From UBA4665 sp036388555 (GTDB lineage: Bacteria > Patescibacteriota > Saccharimonadia > Saccharimonadales > UBA4665), in the NCBI GenBank assembly GCA_036388555.1, contig DASVRP010000016.1, positions 47,367 through 111,366 of the forward strand: a DNA stretch of 64,000 nucleotides, given 5' to 3'. Both the position numbers and the translations under genes were made by a program. Under the pieces are notes generated by a model. That model saw only the letters and a program-made list of their open reading frames with translations, was not told the DNA's origin and searched no databases. This document shows, one piece after another, positions 32,101-40,036 of the stretch (position 1 is the stretch's first letter; each line of letters begins with the position of its first letter).

Positions 32101-33185
32101 GGGTCGAAACTCTTAAGGGAAGCGCATATCTCCGGAGTGCGGAATCCTGCCTTCTCTACTTTTTCTATATAGCCTTTCGGGAGGTCAGTGAAGGATTTGA
32201 GCGGCGTGCCTCCCCGGCCCTGGAGGTAGCCTCCGTCAATCAGCGTATCAAGTTCAGCGGCCCCGAGCTTCGTAAATACCGGTTTCCATACGAAATGGTC
32301 CGTGATACGTCCGCGGTCTTCTGTAAATAGCCGTTTGAATATAGCTGACTGGTCCTCCGCCGATAGCCGGCTGTATGGCATTATATAATCCGCATCCAGG
32401 CCCTGGTCCAGTGCCGATTCAACGACTTCCCTGGGCGATATCGCTGCTTCTAAACCTAGAGCATCGTATACCTGTTCGTTGAAGAATGAAGCCGATACGA
32501 TTTCCTCGCAGAACCGTCGCTTATCGCCGACCAGTTCTACATTTTTCCTGGCTGTTTCGAAATTATTGGAAATAACAAGGCTGCCTATATACCAGCGCTG
32601 CTGGGCGGGTGTGGCCTCTGCGATGACATCGACGACCTTGTCCGAGGTTGCCAGGTCGACTGTGCGGTCAGTCGCCTCAAGCAGTTGGCGGTATTTGTCC
32701 GCCTGGGCCATGACGGATACCTTGTTGAACGACTCCGGCAACTCGGGGTATTCCTGGCCGTCGTACGCCTCAGCCGCCTGCAGGACCCGCTCCCCCTTAC
32801 CATTCACGGCTATAGCCCACATCCTGTTCTGGATGATACTGTCAGCGAAAGGCTGCTCATACCCGTCAGCCACGAATGCGTTTCCTATCAACACATTGGT
32901 CGCAATAGCCCGTTCCTGGACAGATGTTTCAGCCAGATCCATATCAATCAGCTGTTTGTCTAACACCTTGTTCCATATGGCATAAGGCTCCTTCTCTGTC
33001 CCCAGGTCCTCAATAGCTTCCCGATGATAATCTGACAGCATCCGCCATTGGAATTCAGGCTCGGATATCATTTCCGGGCGCATAGAAGCTTCGGGAACGA
33101 CCGTTCCTGGTAAATCCGGCACCGGCAGCACATCAGTATCAAGGCGGTCAGCCGCCATATCCGGTGCGAAGGTCGATTCCTGCAT
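29133..33185 (-). CDS. Very large hypothetical protein (1350 aa), helical repeats plus C-terminal domain
   Basis: By far the longest gene here. No signal peptide or membrane segment. Residues about 40-950 consist of many helix pairs ending in 'D..LL..L...GH'-like turns (for example 'DQKLLDELIENGHGSSLADS', 'KDALTKRLLASDDLEMITEI'), suggesting a degenerate HEAT/ankyrin-like solenoid. A charged coiled region follows (about 950-1120). The C-terminal 180 residues are a compact alpha/beta domain: 'LELSGHIGDACWASMYDSVA', 'GEDIVVLRGTNPIENYINGV', 'VAVVIDGYSGGAATNRPVVH'. This may be a GNAT-like or other transferase fold; I am not certain. No membrane or secretion signal implies a cytoplasmic protein. 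Confidence 0.62.
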   Translation of the reverse strand: MQESTFAPDMAADRLDTDVLPVPDLPGTVVPEASMRPEMISEPEFQWRMLSDYHREAIEDLGTEKEPYAIWNKVLDKQLIDMDLAETSVQERAIATNVLIGNAFVADGYEQPFADSIIQNRMWAIAVNGKGERVLQAAEAYDGQEYPELPESFNKVSVMAQADKYRQLLEATDRTVDLATSDKVVDVIAEATPAQQRWYIGSLVISNNFETARKNVELVGDKRRFCEEIVSASFFNEQVYDALGLEAAISPREVVESALDQGLDADYIMPYSRLSAEDQSAIFKRLFTEDRGRITDHFVWKPVFTKLGAAELDTLIDGGYLQGRGGTPLKSFTDLPKGYIEKVEKAGFRTPEICASLKSFDPEDRVAYYEKLMADKNMFAASMVFANPDQFDFIDRDTLIEEARKHNDLHAIARSIAKYTDGSDQKLLDELIENGHGSSLADSRKQMPAVDTEYLLDRFAAEHDYLAMLKCGDAIDTSGQKQLLADILQSDDGINSLNWYLDHLDKLDPAEVLASLTRSHAYQAIVSNLGYFKDETPDSILEKIRGHPDGRKAIAEHTHHFETVDIWGLAQELVSDKDFQSLSNIGGELLKAGIDANWLYSQIAEDPECLLDFIRQYNAPPELKKFMDEIGEAKIAHDIVSRVPLDKLAYRMSAIEDPAARQMYFDRCIAEKNAGAVQAVLYDASIDNFDHRALVRQLCEIGWERPLIKISSSDFMTSRMDPDTVPTADELIGWGGAAVVLTRPDLYPDVDKDALTKRLLASDDLEMITEIVYTSTDKLPIGYAEKLIGSEYMFVVANRKKLFNPEDMSAAFIERCITEDVSQFAELYRYSNQHIDWVDRGLKTFGVDAAPQLVLSVREIATESGRPLSAELQQLGVTSHGHLGLEQLRTKVQDIRRTLIHTADSTSQAELASLTLENNIARSITKQLTRFGESEWGNHSEDAWETMMRKHMAVADKVKPLSPEFKPSKLYEVPTLDAKEFDPSKLDEDAVNRYSVLRESLDLGVQTAESPPRGRYEPLFGAARDLLAAEITRKQTLRAELVAKGQEKGVANIDKQITALQQVSDMSTKEFVRTTRQDFKKIASLNVKGMEHILRAGAYARAMKLSPQARQIGRMLRGQPATYDNMVAMNNFVEHIVNQEVYDQFFANTEAYKSFKRMSDTTALRHQMTKLQNAKTTGMTTLQFVPSRGILLELSGHIGDACWASMYDSVAEEFPNITSLTYVRNPGKQTERIVGAGLIVETKDEDTGEDIVVLRGTNPIENYINGVKVESFHNSLVNYVTQVAGKRRVAVVIDGYSGGAATNRPVVHEYLTDQLKRDITSARSVNMPKDTTFNGYVLSKRGNHPAFYIT

Positions 33186-33260
33186 ACTGCTACAAGTATG
33201 TCACAAACTAAGCATTAGCGTAAAGCCATGGAAGCAGCTACTCTGCGAATGGGGCGCGGT

Positions 33261-33674
33261 CTAGCGCTCGGCCAGCAGCTGCTTGATGCGTTCCACGACG
33301 TCGGCGATGACGACCTGGGATTTTATGAGATAGTCATCGACGCCGAGGCTCTTAGCGCGTTCTTTGTCGCTTTCCTGGCTGAGGGCGGTCAGCATGACGA
33401 TCTTGAGGTTGCGGGTCTCCGGGGTGTTGCGGAGGATATCCAGGACGTCGAAGCCGCTGACTTTCGGCATCATGACATCGAGCAGGACGAGGTTCGGACT
33501 GTAGTTGATAGCCGTGGCCAAAGCGTCTTCACCGTTCGCCACGCGCCTGACGTCGAGACCTTCTGCCTGCAGGCGGGTGACATAGACGTTCGCCAGGGCA
33601 TCATCGTCTTCGACCAGGAGGACGCGCTGCGGGTGGGTTGGTGAGGTAAAATCGTTGGTGAGTTGTGTATCCAT
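33261..33674 (-). CDS. Single-domain response regulator (CheY-like)
   Basis: 137 residues, a receiver domain with all key residues: acidic pair in 'RVLLVEDDDALANVYVTRLQ', phospho-Asp in 'PNLVLLDVMMPKVSGFDVLD', Thr in 'LKIVMLTALSQESDKERAKS', Lys in 'VDDYLIKSQV'. No output domain, so it acts by protein contact or in phosphorelay. No intact kinase gene is in the window. It is 16 bases from pyrG (co-directional, downstream of pyrG), possibly the same transcript. Confidence 0.9.
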   Translation of the reverse strand: MDTQLTNDFTSPTHPQRVLLVEDDDALANVYVTRLQAEGLDVRRVANGEDALATAINYSPNLVLLDVMMPKVSGFDVLDILRNTPETRNLKIVMLTALSQESDKERAKSLGVDDYLIKSQVVIADVVERIKQLLAER

Positions 33675-33689
33675 AATGCTTACCGTATC

Positions 33690-35360
33690 TCATTTGGCCG
33701 AGGATTGCAATCGGGCGGCTTCCCTGTCCGTCAGCAGGCTGCGGATGAAGCCGTCGAACATCGGGTGCGGCCGGGTCGGACGCGACTTGAATTCAGGATG
33801 GAACTGGCTGGCCATAAAGAACGGATGGCCGAGTTCCGGTGCAGCTTCGATGATCTCGACCAGCTTGTTGTCGGGATTGATGCCGCTGGCCTGGATACCC
33901 CAGCTGACATACTTGTCCTGGTATTTCGCGGCACATTCATAACGGTGGCGGTGGCGCTCGACGATCTTGCGCACCCCATATGTCCGGGCTGCCAGGCTGC
34001 CGGCGGCCAACTGGCAGTTATAGTCGCCGAGGCGCATCGTGCCGCCGGTATTCTCCTTGCCCTTCTGACCCTCCATCGTATCGATGACGGCATGCTTCGT
34101 GTCGGGGTCGACCTCTGTCGTATGGGCGTCGGTCAGACCGGCATTGCGGGCCGCCGCGATGACCGCCATGTGCAGTCCGTAGCACAGCCCCAGATACGGC
34201 AGCTTGTGCTGCAGTGAGTACTGGGCGGCCCGTACCTTACCGTCGACGCCGCGGCTGCCGAACCCACCCGGTACGACGATGCCGTCATATGCACTCAGCT
34301 TCTTGGCTACATTCTCAGGCTTGGTCATCTTGCCCAGTGCTTCGGCGTCGATCCAGTCGATCTCGATGCTTGTGTCGTTGGCCCAGGCTGCCGCCCGCAG
34401 CGCTTCGAAGACCGACATGTAGGTGTCCTGGTTGTCGAGGTATTTGGCGACGACACCGACTTTGACGCTGTGCTTGTGCGGGCCGAAACCGCGCTTGACG
34501 ACGGTACGCCAATCATCGAGATGCCCGTCAGGGTGCTTGGTCTTCAACTGCAGCCGCTCACAGATAACTTCGGTGATGCCGGTGTCTTCCAGTGTCAGCG
34601 GGACTTCGTAGATACTGCGGGCGTTCGGCAGCAATGCGATCGCTTCGGTCGGCAGGCCGCAGTACAGGCTGAGCTTGTTCTTGACCGATTCCGGCGCCGC
34701 CTCTTCGCTGCGGGCGACCAGGATGTTCGGGCTGATGCCCAGGCCGCGGATGTCGCGGAACGAGTTCTGGGCCGGCTTGGTCTTGATTTCCTTGCTGGTG
34801 TTGAGGTATGGCAGGTAGACGACATGGACGTACGCGCAGTTCTGCAGCCCGACCTTCATGCTCAGCTCGCGGATAGCTTCGATGAAGCTGAGTGATTCAT
34901 AATCGCCGACCGTCCCGCCGATCTCGACGATGTGCACGTCAAAACCTTTGCCAGCCTCGATGATTGCCGCCTGGATGGCATTGGTGACGTGCGGGATGAT
35001 CTGTACGGTGTTGCCGGTGTATTTGCCGGCCCGTTCATCCTCGATGACCCGCAGCAGGACGCGGCCGCTCATCAGGCTGCTGGCCTGCGTCAGTTCCTCA
35101 TCGAGGAAGCGTTCGTAGTGCCCAAGGTCGAGGTCGGTCTCGGCGCCGTCCCTGGTGACGAAGCATTCACCATGCTCACGCGGATTGAGCGTGCCGGCAT
35201 CGACGTTGAGATATGGGTCACATTTCTGAATGTTGACCTTGAGCCCGCGGGCCTTCAACAGATTTCCGATAGAGGCGGCGGTAATGCCCTTCCCTAACCC
35301 AGAAAGCACACCACCCGTTACAAAGATATACTTTGTAGGTCTCTTCTCGGAAACAGCCAC
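33690..35360 (-). CDS. pyrG: CTP synthase
   Basis: Makes CTP from UTP, ATP and glutamine. 556 residues: the synthetase domain (about 1-270) begins 'KYIFVTGGVLSGLGKGITAA' and contains 'CDPYLNVDAGTLNPREHGEC'; the class I glutaminase domain (about 295-545) has the nucleophile Cys in 'LPYLGLCYGLHMAVI', and His/Glu in 'QFHPEFKSRPTRPHPMF'. The usual 'GICLGMQ' reads GLCYGLHM, unusual but keeping the Cys. The start is GTG at 35360 with GGGAGAGG upstream. Followed by the CheY-like gene. Confidence 0.97.
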   Translation of the reverse strand: MAVSEKRPTKYIFVTGGVLSGLGKGITAASIGNLLKARGLKVNIQKCDPYLNVDAGTLNPREHGECFVTRDGAETDLDLGHYERFLDEELTQASSLMSGRVLLRVIEDERAGKYTGNTVQIIPHVTNAIQAAIIEAGKGFDVHIVEIGGTVGDYESLSFIEAIRELSMKVGLQNCAYVHVVYLPYLNTSKEIKTKPAQNSFRDIRGLGISPNILVARSEEAAPESVKNKLSLYCGLPTEAIALLPNARSIYEVPLTLEDTGITEVICERLQLKTKHPDGHLDDWRTVVKRGFGPHKHSVKVGVVAKYLDNQDTYMSVFEALRAAAWANDTSIEIDWIDAEALGKMTKPENVAKKLSAYDGIVVPGGFGSRGVDGKVRAAQYSLQHKLPYLGLCYGLHMAVIAAARNAGLTDAHTTEVDPDTKHAVIDTMEGQKGKENTGGTMRLGDYNCQLAAGSLAARTYGVRKIVERHRHRYECAAKYQDKYVSWGIQASGINPDNKLVEIIEAAPELGHPFFMASQFHPEFKSRPTRPHPMFDGFIRSLLTDREAARLQSSAK

Positions 35361-35430
35361 GTACCTCTCCCTTATGTACCCCTATAGTACCCGACTATAA
35401 AACAACAGACAAGTTTCAATCTATCCGAAG

Positions 35431-36678
35431 CTACTGCTTAGCCTTCAGATATGTGATGGCGGCGTCCTTCTGGGCGTCCTTGCCGGCCTGGACGTCTGCA
35501 GGCAGGACTTTTACTTCCTGGTCGGGCTTGATGCCTTCCTTGTTGATGTTCTGGCCGTTCGGGCGGTACCAGCTGGCCACCGTCACCTTGAGCATGTCAG
35601 CGCTGCAGCCGCCGTTGCCCTGGCGCGTGCCGCTGACGCAGAGTGTCTGCTGGACGACGCCCTTGCCGTAGCTCTTGGTACCGATGATGTGGGCGGCGTT
35701 ATTGTCGCGGAGTGCGCCGGCGGTAATCTCGGAAGCCGAGGCGCTGCCTTCGTTTATCAGGACAACTGTCGGGATGCCTTCGAGCGTAGCCGGGCCATCT
35801 GAGGTGTAGGTCTGGACGACGGTCTTGCCGCCGCGCTTTTCCTGGAGCACGGTCTTACCGCTCGGCAGCCACTGGCTGGAAACGGTCACGGACGCGTCGA
35901 GCAGGCCACCGGGGTTGCCGCGCAGGTCGAGGATGATGCCCTTCACCTGCTTGGACTTCATATCCTGGGCCGCTTTGGCGATCAGGTCGTCGGTATCTTC
36001 GGCGAACGAACTGATGCTGATATAGCCGATGTTGCCGTCGAGCTGCTCTGTCTTGACGCTCTCGATCTTAATCGTGTCCCGGGTGATGGTGAACGACAGA
36101 GCTTCAGCCCGGTTACGGATGACCTTGAGGGTGACTTTGGTGCCCTTTTCGCCGCGGATCTTGCTGACAGCGTCCTCGATGGACATACCGGTCGTGCTCG
36201 TATCGTTGATGTCGGTGATGATGTCCTGGGACTTCAGGCCGGCCTTGTCTGCCGGGAAACCGGCGATCGGCGCGACGATGATGATGTTGCTGTCCTTGTC
36301 CTTGCCAAGCTCGGCACCGATGCCGCTGAACGAATTGTTGAGCTGCTCGGTGAACTCAGTCGCCTTCTTGGCGGTGTAATACTCGGTGTACGGGTCTCCT
36401 GTCGACGATGCCAGGCCCTTCTTGAGACCGTCCATGACCTGCTGCTGTGTCAGTTTGCCGTCGTAGTTGTCGCGCAGCGTGTCGTACAGGCCCTCGACTT
36501 CGTTGTAATTAAGGTTCTCGGGCAGCCCTGAGACCGATTTGAACTCAGACTTCGGCCCGCTGGCCTGCAGCTTGCCGGTTCCGACCGCGTTACCCAGCCA
36601 GAATGCCGCCGCCAACAGCACCAATATGACGAGGGGCCGCGTAAAGAAACTCCTCTTTTTGACTTTCAATTGCTCCAT
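35431..36678 (-). CDS. ctpA: C-terminal processing peptidase, S41 family
   Basis: Membrane-anchored extracytoplasmic serine protease. 415 residues: N-terminal membrane helix (about 12-30, 'PLVILVLLAAAFWLGNAVGT'), PDZ domain (about 95-185, 'SFSGIGAELGKDKDSNIIIV', 'GFPADKAGLKSQDIITDIND'), and the S41 core with 'GYISISSFAEDTDDLIAKAA', 'GIILDLRGNPGGLLDASVTV', catalytic Ser in 'LINEGSASASEITAGALRD' and Lys in 'IIGTKSYGKGVVQQTL'. Extended -10 TGG-TATACT lies 8 bases before the ATG. It is the distal end of the conserved secA-prfB-ftsEX-ctp order. Confidence 0.93.
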   Translation of the reverse strand: MEQLKVKKRSFFTRPLVILVLLAAAFWLGNAVGTGKLQASGPKSEFKSVSGLPENLNYNEVEGLYDTLRDNYDGKLTQQQVMDGLKKGLASSTGDPYTEYYTAKKATEFTEQLNNSFSGIGAELGKDKDSNIIIVAPIAGFPADKAGLKSQDIITDINDTSTTGMSIEDAVSKIRGEKGTKVTLKVIRNRAEALSFTITRDTIKIESVKTEQLDGNIGYISISSFAEDTDDLIAKAAQDMKSKQVKGIILDLRGNPGGLLDASVTVSSQWLPSGKTVLQEKRGGKTVVQTYTSDGPATLEGIPTVVLINEGSASASEITAGALRDNNAAHIIGTKSYGKGVVQQTLCVSGTRQGNGGCSADMLKVTVASWYRPNGQNINKEGIKPDQEVKVLPADVQAGKDAQKDAAITYLKAKQ

Positions 36679-36686
36679 TACATCTT

Positions 36687-36692
36687 AGTATA
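36687..36692 (-). promoter_or_regulatory. Extended -10 (TGG-TATACT) for ctpA
   Basis: TATACT with TGG, minus strand, 8 bases before the ctpA ATG at 36678. Confidence 0.55.
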
Positions 36693-36723
36693 CCAGACGC
36701 ACGCTTACGGTTCGCTGAAATAC

Positions 36724-37035
36724 TCACTCAGGTTTTGACTGATGTATATAACGTTTGAATTTACGCTTCCCATAGCCCATTCCCGCTATCGCCAAACCTG
36801 AAATACTTATCGCCCCTAGTGCTTCTGCGGCCGTCGCATCATTATAGTCTTCCCGTAGTACCGATGTGCGACCAATAGCATATTCTACGACCGACTGGTC
36901 TGCTTCTAGGGCATCATTCCACTCCCTCCCTGCCGCTGATATGCCCAATAGAGCAGACGAAATGCACAAGGTAGCCAAACAGATGCGTTCAGCGGTATCC
37001 AAGTTACGCTCTATTTTTTCAATCCGATCATTCAT
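36724..37035 (-). CDS. Small membrane protein, 103 aa
   Basis: Not recognised. Residues 1-15 are charged (NDRIEKIERNLDTAERI), then a weakly hydrophobic helix (about 18-34, 'LATLCISSALLGISAAG') and a second near 76-92 ('ALGAISISGLAIAGMGYG'), with a basic tail (KRKFKRYIHQSK). It probably has two membrane helices with both ends inside. TATAAC lies 5 bases before the ATG. Divergent from the 37174 gene; the two share a 138-base region. Confidence 0.52.
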   Translation of the reverse strand: MNDRIEKIERNLDTAERICLATLCISSALLGISAAGREWNDALEADQSVVEYAIGRTSVLREDYNDATAAEALGAISISGLAIAGMGYGKRKFKRYIHQSKPE

Positions 37036-37160
37036 TTCGGGTTATATTACTGCTTTATTAGAGCTTTGTCAATTCGTGAGTAAGGAGCACAGACACGTTC
37101 ACTACGGGATCAAATCCGACAGTTCATAGCAAAGCCTATTGCTATCCGTTAGTTTCCGGG

Positions 37161-37166
37161 TATAAT
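37161..37166 (+). promoter_or_regulatory. -10 box (TATAAT) for the 37174 gene
   Basis: Consensus TATAAT ending 7 bases before the ATG at 37174; predicts a leaderless message. Confidence 0.6.
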
Positions 37167-37173
37167 ATTTCGA

Positions 37174-37968
37174 ATGCGTACAAATGTGAACCGAGAATTA
37201 ACCCCCCCCTCAACTACAACACCGGAGCCAATTTACAGGACAGATTGGCATGATGACCAACTCATTCTGGACTGGAGTGAGCCATCTCGTACATGCGAAC
37301 TGACGCCATCCGATTTGCAGGAATCCGTGGAATTACCCTCGGGTGATTCAGTACAAGTCGGCGAAGTCGTAGCGGAACTGACTCAGTTACGTTCGAAAAA
37401 TCTACCGGCCGCAGGCCTGATGTCTGCCTCACCAAAACGTCGCACAAAGAAAAATACCCAGCCTACAGACATCAACGAACCTGTCATTTTCGAATTTAAC
37501 CCGGCCCGGATCGTAGAAGCGATCGTACGCAAAAGTGGCCCGCTTACCGACGAAGTAGTTACCGGTTCCATCAACTCTCTTTATGATCTATCGTACGCCC
37601 AACCGAAAGTCTCCGAGGTAAAAGCGATTGCGGTTGCCAGCATGAAGATCGCGCCTGAATTGTCTTCTGATACAAAACACAAGGTAAGTACTGAAGTAAA
37701 GAAGACAAGTGCGGAATTGTTAACTCATACCCTCGGTATTGGTGCCACTTGGCTCGCAGTACAAAAAGCCGAATTGACCCGTTATGCGAGTGACGTCATG
37801 GCAGGTCTAGAGACAGGAAACCCTGATACGATTCCCGGAAAGGTCATGCTCCGTCACGAAGCCATCAGTAACATCTTTGAAGAAATTGAAGCAACGGACT
37901 CGCACAGCCTCGAAAGCTTCCAATCTATGCGGTCCCGGGTTGACCGAGTCATAAGTGCGACAGAATAG
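37174..37968 (+). CDS. Hypothetical protein, 264 aa
   Basis: Not recognised. Soluble. N-terminal 25 residues Thr/Pro-rich and probably disordered; a small strand-rich part ('YRTDWHDDQLILDWSEPSRT'), a basic linker (SPKRRTKKNTQ), and then a helical second half (from about 108: 'ARIVEAIVRKSGPLTDEVVT', 'ELLTHTLGIGATWLAVQKAE'). More AT-rich than the surrounding housekeeping genes. TATAAT directly upstream supports the start. No function can be assigned. Confidence 0.57.
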   Translation: MRTNVNRELTPPSTTTPEPIYRTDWHDDQLILDWSEPSRTCELTPSDLQESVELPSGDSVQVGEVVAELTQLRSKNLPAAGLMSASPKRRTKKNTQPTDINEPVIFEFNPARIVEAIVRKSGPLTDEVVTGSINSLYDLSYAQPKVSEVKAIAVASMKIAPELSSDTKHKVSTEVKKTSAELLTHTLGIGATWLAVQKAELTRYASDVMAGLETGNPDTIPGKVMLRHEAISNIFEEIEATDSHSLESFQSMRSRVDRVISATE

Positions 37969-38036
37969 CCTTTTGGAGCTGTCTGGCTTGACCACCTCGG
38001 CCGCGCTTAGCGAGGATCCGCTCAAGTCGTAGGAGG

Positions 38037-38597
38037 CTACATAAAATATTCGCGCCGCCGGTATGACATCGGCAACGGCAGGTGCTTGCGCCGGGGCGCG
38101 TGACGGTTGTGATGCTCGATTTCGACCCCTACCCTGTCAACATCAAATCCATATTTTTCTAGGTCATCAATGTCGCCGGGTGAGACCGCTTCAGGATGTG
38201 CGGTCACGGCCATATCCATGAGCAGCGTAGTACGCCATGGCATCTTAGGAAGTATGAACGGCTGCGCCCCCAGAGACTCTTGGCCGTCATCAAAACGATA
38301 CTTGGCGTAACTGATACCGTAACCGGCGACTGAGCCGCCGACCGCTGTAACCGCCGCTCCATGCTGTATCTCGTGAGGGACTGACTCCTCTATCCATGAC
38401 TCATCCGCCGGTTCACCCCTCACTTCGAATGAGAGTCTGGATACCTGCAGTAGTTCGTCGGAAGTCCGTACAATGACAGCATTAGCTACTTTACGCACCA
38501 CCGAAGGCACGAATGGAATACGCGTAGTCCCTTCAGCAATCACAGGTGCTGCCGACATTGCACGTTCGATATCCTTATAGCTGCTCTTGAACCGCAT
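38037..38597 (-). CDS. Hypothetical protein with HEIQH (HExxH-like) motif
   Basis: 186 residues, soluble. Mostly unassigned, but 'DESWIEESVPHEIQHGAAVT' near residue 85 contains HEIQH, the HExxH zinc-protease consensus, followed by a small-residue segment 'VGGSVAGYGISYAKYRF' and, about 55 residues on, an acidic 'SPGDIDDLEKYGFD' that could give the third ligand. In zincins the HExxH lies on an amphipathic helix; here the following GAAVTAVGG could be the helix end. This could be a minimal metallopeptidase or a chance match. Extended -10 TGG-TATTTT lies 6 bases before the ATG. Confidence 0.5.
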   Translation of the reverse strand: MRFKSSYKDIERAMSAAPVIAEGTTRIPFVPSVVRKVANAVIVRTSDELLQVSRLSFEVRGEPADESWIEESVPHEIQHGAAVTAVGGSVAGYGISYAKYRFDDGQESLGAQPFILPKMPWRTTLLMDMAVTAHPEAVSPGDIDDLEKYGFDVDRVGVEIEHHNRHAPRRKHLPLPMSYRRREYFM

Positions 38598-38603
38598 TAC
38601 AAT

Positions 38604-38609
38604 AAAATA
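38604..38609 (-). promoter_or_regulatory. Extended -10 (TGG-TATTTT) for the HEIQH protein
   Basis: TATTTT with TGG before it, minus strand, 6 bases before the ATG at 38597. Confidence 0.4.
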
Positions 38610-38639
38610 CCATAACTTACCAATGTCTGCTACTGCCCC

Positions 38640-39776
38640 TTAGAAGTGGATGAACACTAACCCGGTGGTGTATTTGCGGGCTTCGCTGTAGCGGCCGTCC
38701 CAGCCGGCGTTGTACTGGCTGACGAGGATGGTGCCGTCGTCGTAGACGTGTTCGACGTACATGACGTGGCCGTAGTAGCCGGTGTTGCTGACGGCGATCG
38801 AGCCGACAGCTGGCGTATTGTTGACCGGGATGCCGGCACGCTGGGCGTTCTCATCCCACTGGTTGGCGTTGCCGATGCCGCCCCAGTAAGGCATATCGTG
38901 GGTGTTGCGGCCTGCCAGGTAATCCTGATGGACCTTGAAGGCGGTGTAGCTGACACATTCTCGGTTGTACATACCCCAGCTGTCGATGACAGCGTCGAGC
39001 GGCAGGTTGCACCACTTGGCCGGGTAGCCCCCGCCGCAGTTGACGCCGGTACCGGCCGGCCCGATGTTATAACGGGTGTTGGCGATGATCTGCTGGCGCT
39101 TCAGGTCGGCGATCTTTGAGCTGTTAGCGGCGATCTGCTGGGTGAACTGGTCTTTCTGGGCCTGGGTGTACGCCAGCATGTTAGCCTGCTCTGCCCGGGC
39201 GGCCGCCAGCTGGGCCTGCTGGCCTTTCTGGTTCTCGATGAGCTGGGCGACCTGGCCTTCCTGGATCTTGAGGTCGCTTTGGAGCTTGGCGATAAGTGTC
39301 AGTGAATCCTGGATCTTCTGCTGGACAGCGTTGCGGTATTCTTCTTTATCGACATATTCGCTGAGGTTCTTGCTGGTAGCCAGCATCTCGATGGCACTCA
39401 TCTCGCCGTCGACATACATAGCCTTGATATCACCTGCCAGCAGTGCGCGCTGCTGGTCAAGCTGGGCCTGCTTGTCGATTATTTCCTGCTGCAGTTTGGC
39501 CTGCTCCGCCTGGTTCGCCGAAATCTGGCCCTGGACTGAATCTATCTGGGCCTGCAGCTGGTTGATGGCTTCCTGGTAGCTGTTGGCCTGCGATTGCAGC
39601 TCGTTTACGGAGTTGCCCGCCTGGGCGTTCTGCTCGGTCAGGGCGCGGATCTGCTCGTCGTACTCATCGGCGCGGACGCCGGGCACGACGACAGCCGCCA
39701 GGGCGACGACGGCAGTGACTGCGAAGATGGCTGCGCGGCCGAAAATACGTGAGGTAACGGTAGTCTTTGAGATCAT
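38640..39776 (-). CDS. Secreted coiled-coil CHAP peptidoglycan hydrolase (PcsB/CwlO-like)
   Basis: About 378 residues. Signal peptide to about residue 36 (VVALAAVVVPGVRA), a long Gln-rich coiled coil (about 40-245, 'QINQLQ'-type heptads), then a CHAP domain (about 255-378): catalytic Cys in 'GMYNRECVSYTAFKVHQDYL', His in 'TGYYGHVMYVEHVYDD', then 'TILVSQYNAGWDG'. In Streptococcus PcsB and Bacillus CwlO the coiled coil is gripped by FtsX, which turns hydrolase activity on during division. The start is at 39776 because a promoter (39832-39860) lies over the upstream in-frame ATG at 39848. ftsX and ftsE lie immediately upstream in the same direction. Confidence 0.86.
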   Translation of the reverse strand: MISKTTVTSRIFGRAAIFAVTAVVALAAVVVPGVRADEYDEQIRALTEQNAQAGNSVNELQSQANSYQEAINQLQAQIDSVQGQISANQAEQAKLQQEIIDKQAQLDQQRALLAGDIKAMYVDGEMSAIEMLATSKNLSEYVDKEEYRNAVQQKIQDSLTLIAKLQSDLKIQEGQVAQLIENQKGQQAQLAAARAEQANMLAYTQAQKDQFTQQIAANSSKIADLKRQQIIANTRYNIGPAGTGVNCGGGYPAKWCNLPLDAVIDSWGMYNRECVSYTAFKVHQDYLAGRNTHDMPYWGGIGNANQWDENAQRAGIPVNNTPAVGSIAVSNTGYYGHVMYVEHVYDDGTILVSQYNAGWDGRYSEARKYTTGLVFIHF

Positions 39777-39831
39777 TTTTGTTGTTTTAGTTTTTGTCTT
39801 GTCCTTTTTGATGTTGGATCGAGACAAATCA

Positions 39832-39860
39832 AATATATCACACTTCATGTGCGTTGTAAA
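39832..39860 (-). promoter_or_regulatory. Promoter of the CHAP hydrolase gene
   Basis: Minus strand: TTTACA (39860-39855), 17-base spacer, TATATT (39837-39832). It overlaps the in-frame ATG at 39848 and so points to 39776 as the start, with a leader of about 50 bases. Confidence 0.55.
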
Positions 39861-40036
39861 CTACCCTCTCTTATTAGTGCGCGTGCGAGTGACGCACAGA
39901 TTGCTTATAATACGCTGGTCCTTGTATATCCCGCCCCTGTCAGAGCCGTGAGGCGGCCGGCGACATGCAGTAACGGATCGGCTGATAAAAATGTTTGCGT
40001 TCATCGCGCTCCCTGGGGAGTACGGTGTTTATTTGG
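39861..40036. other. Intergenic spacer between ftsX and the CHAP gene with a plus-strand -10 box
   Basis: No gene seen. On the plus strand TATAAT at 39906-39911 could start a short transcript running antisense towards ftsX; a weak CCGCC/GGCGG stem follows. No clear terminator for ftsX. Confidence 0.3.

Noticed and set aside
37985..38020. CCTCG...CGAGG stem after the 37174 gene as terminator
   Set aside because: Only five pairs and no T-tract.
40012..40025. CCTGGGGAGTACGG resembles a universal 16S rRNA segment
   Set aside because: Only about 14 bases match and the flanks do not; no rRNA gene is here.
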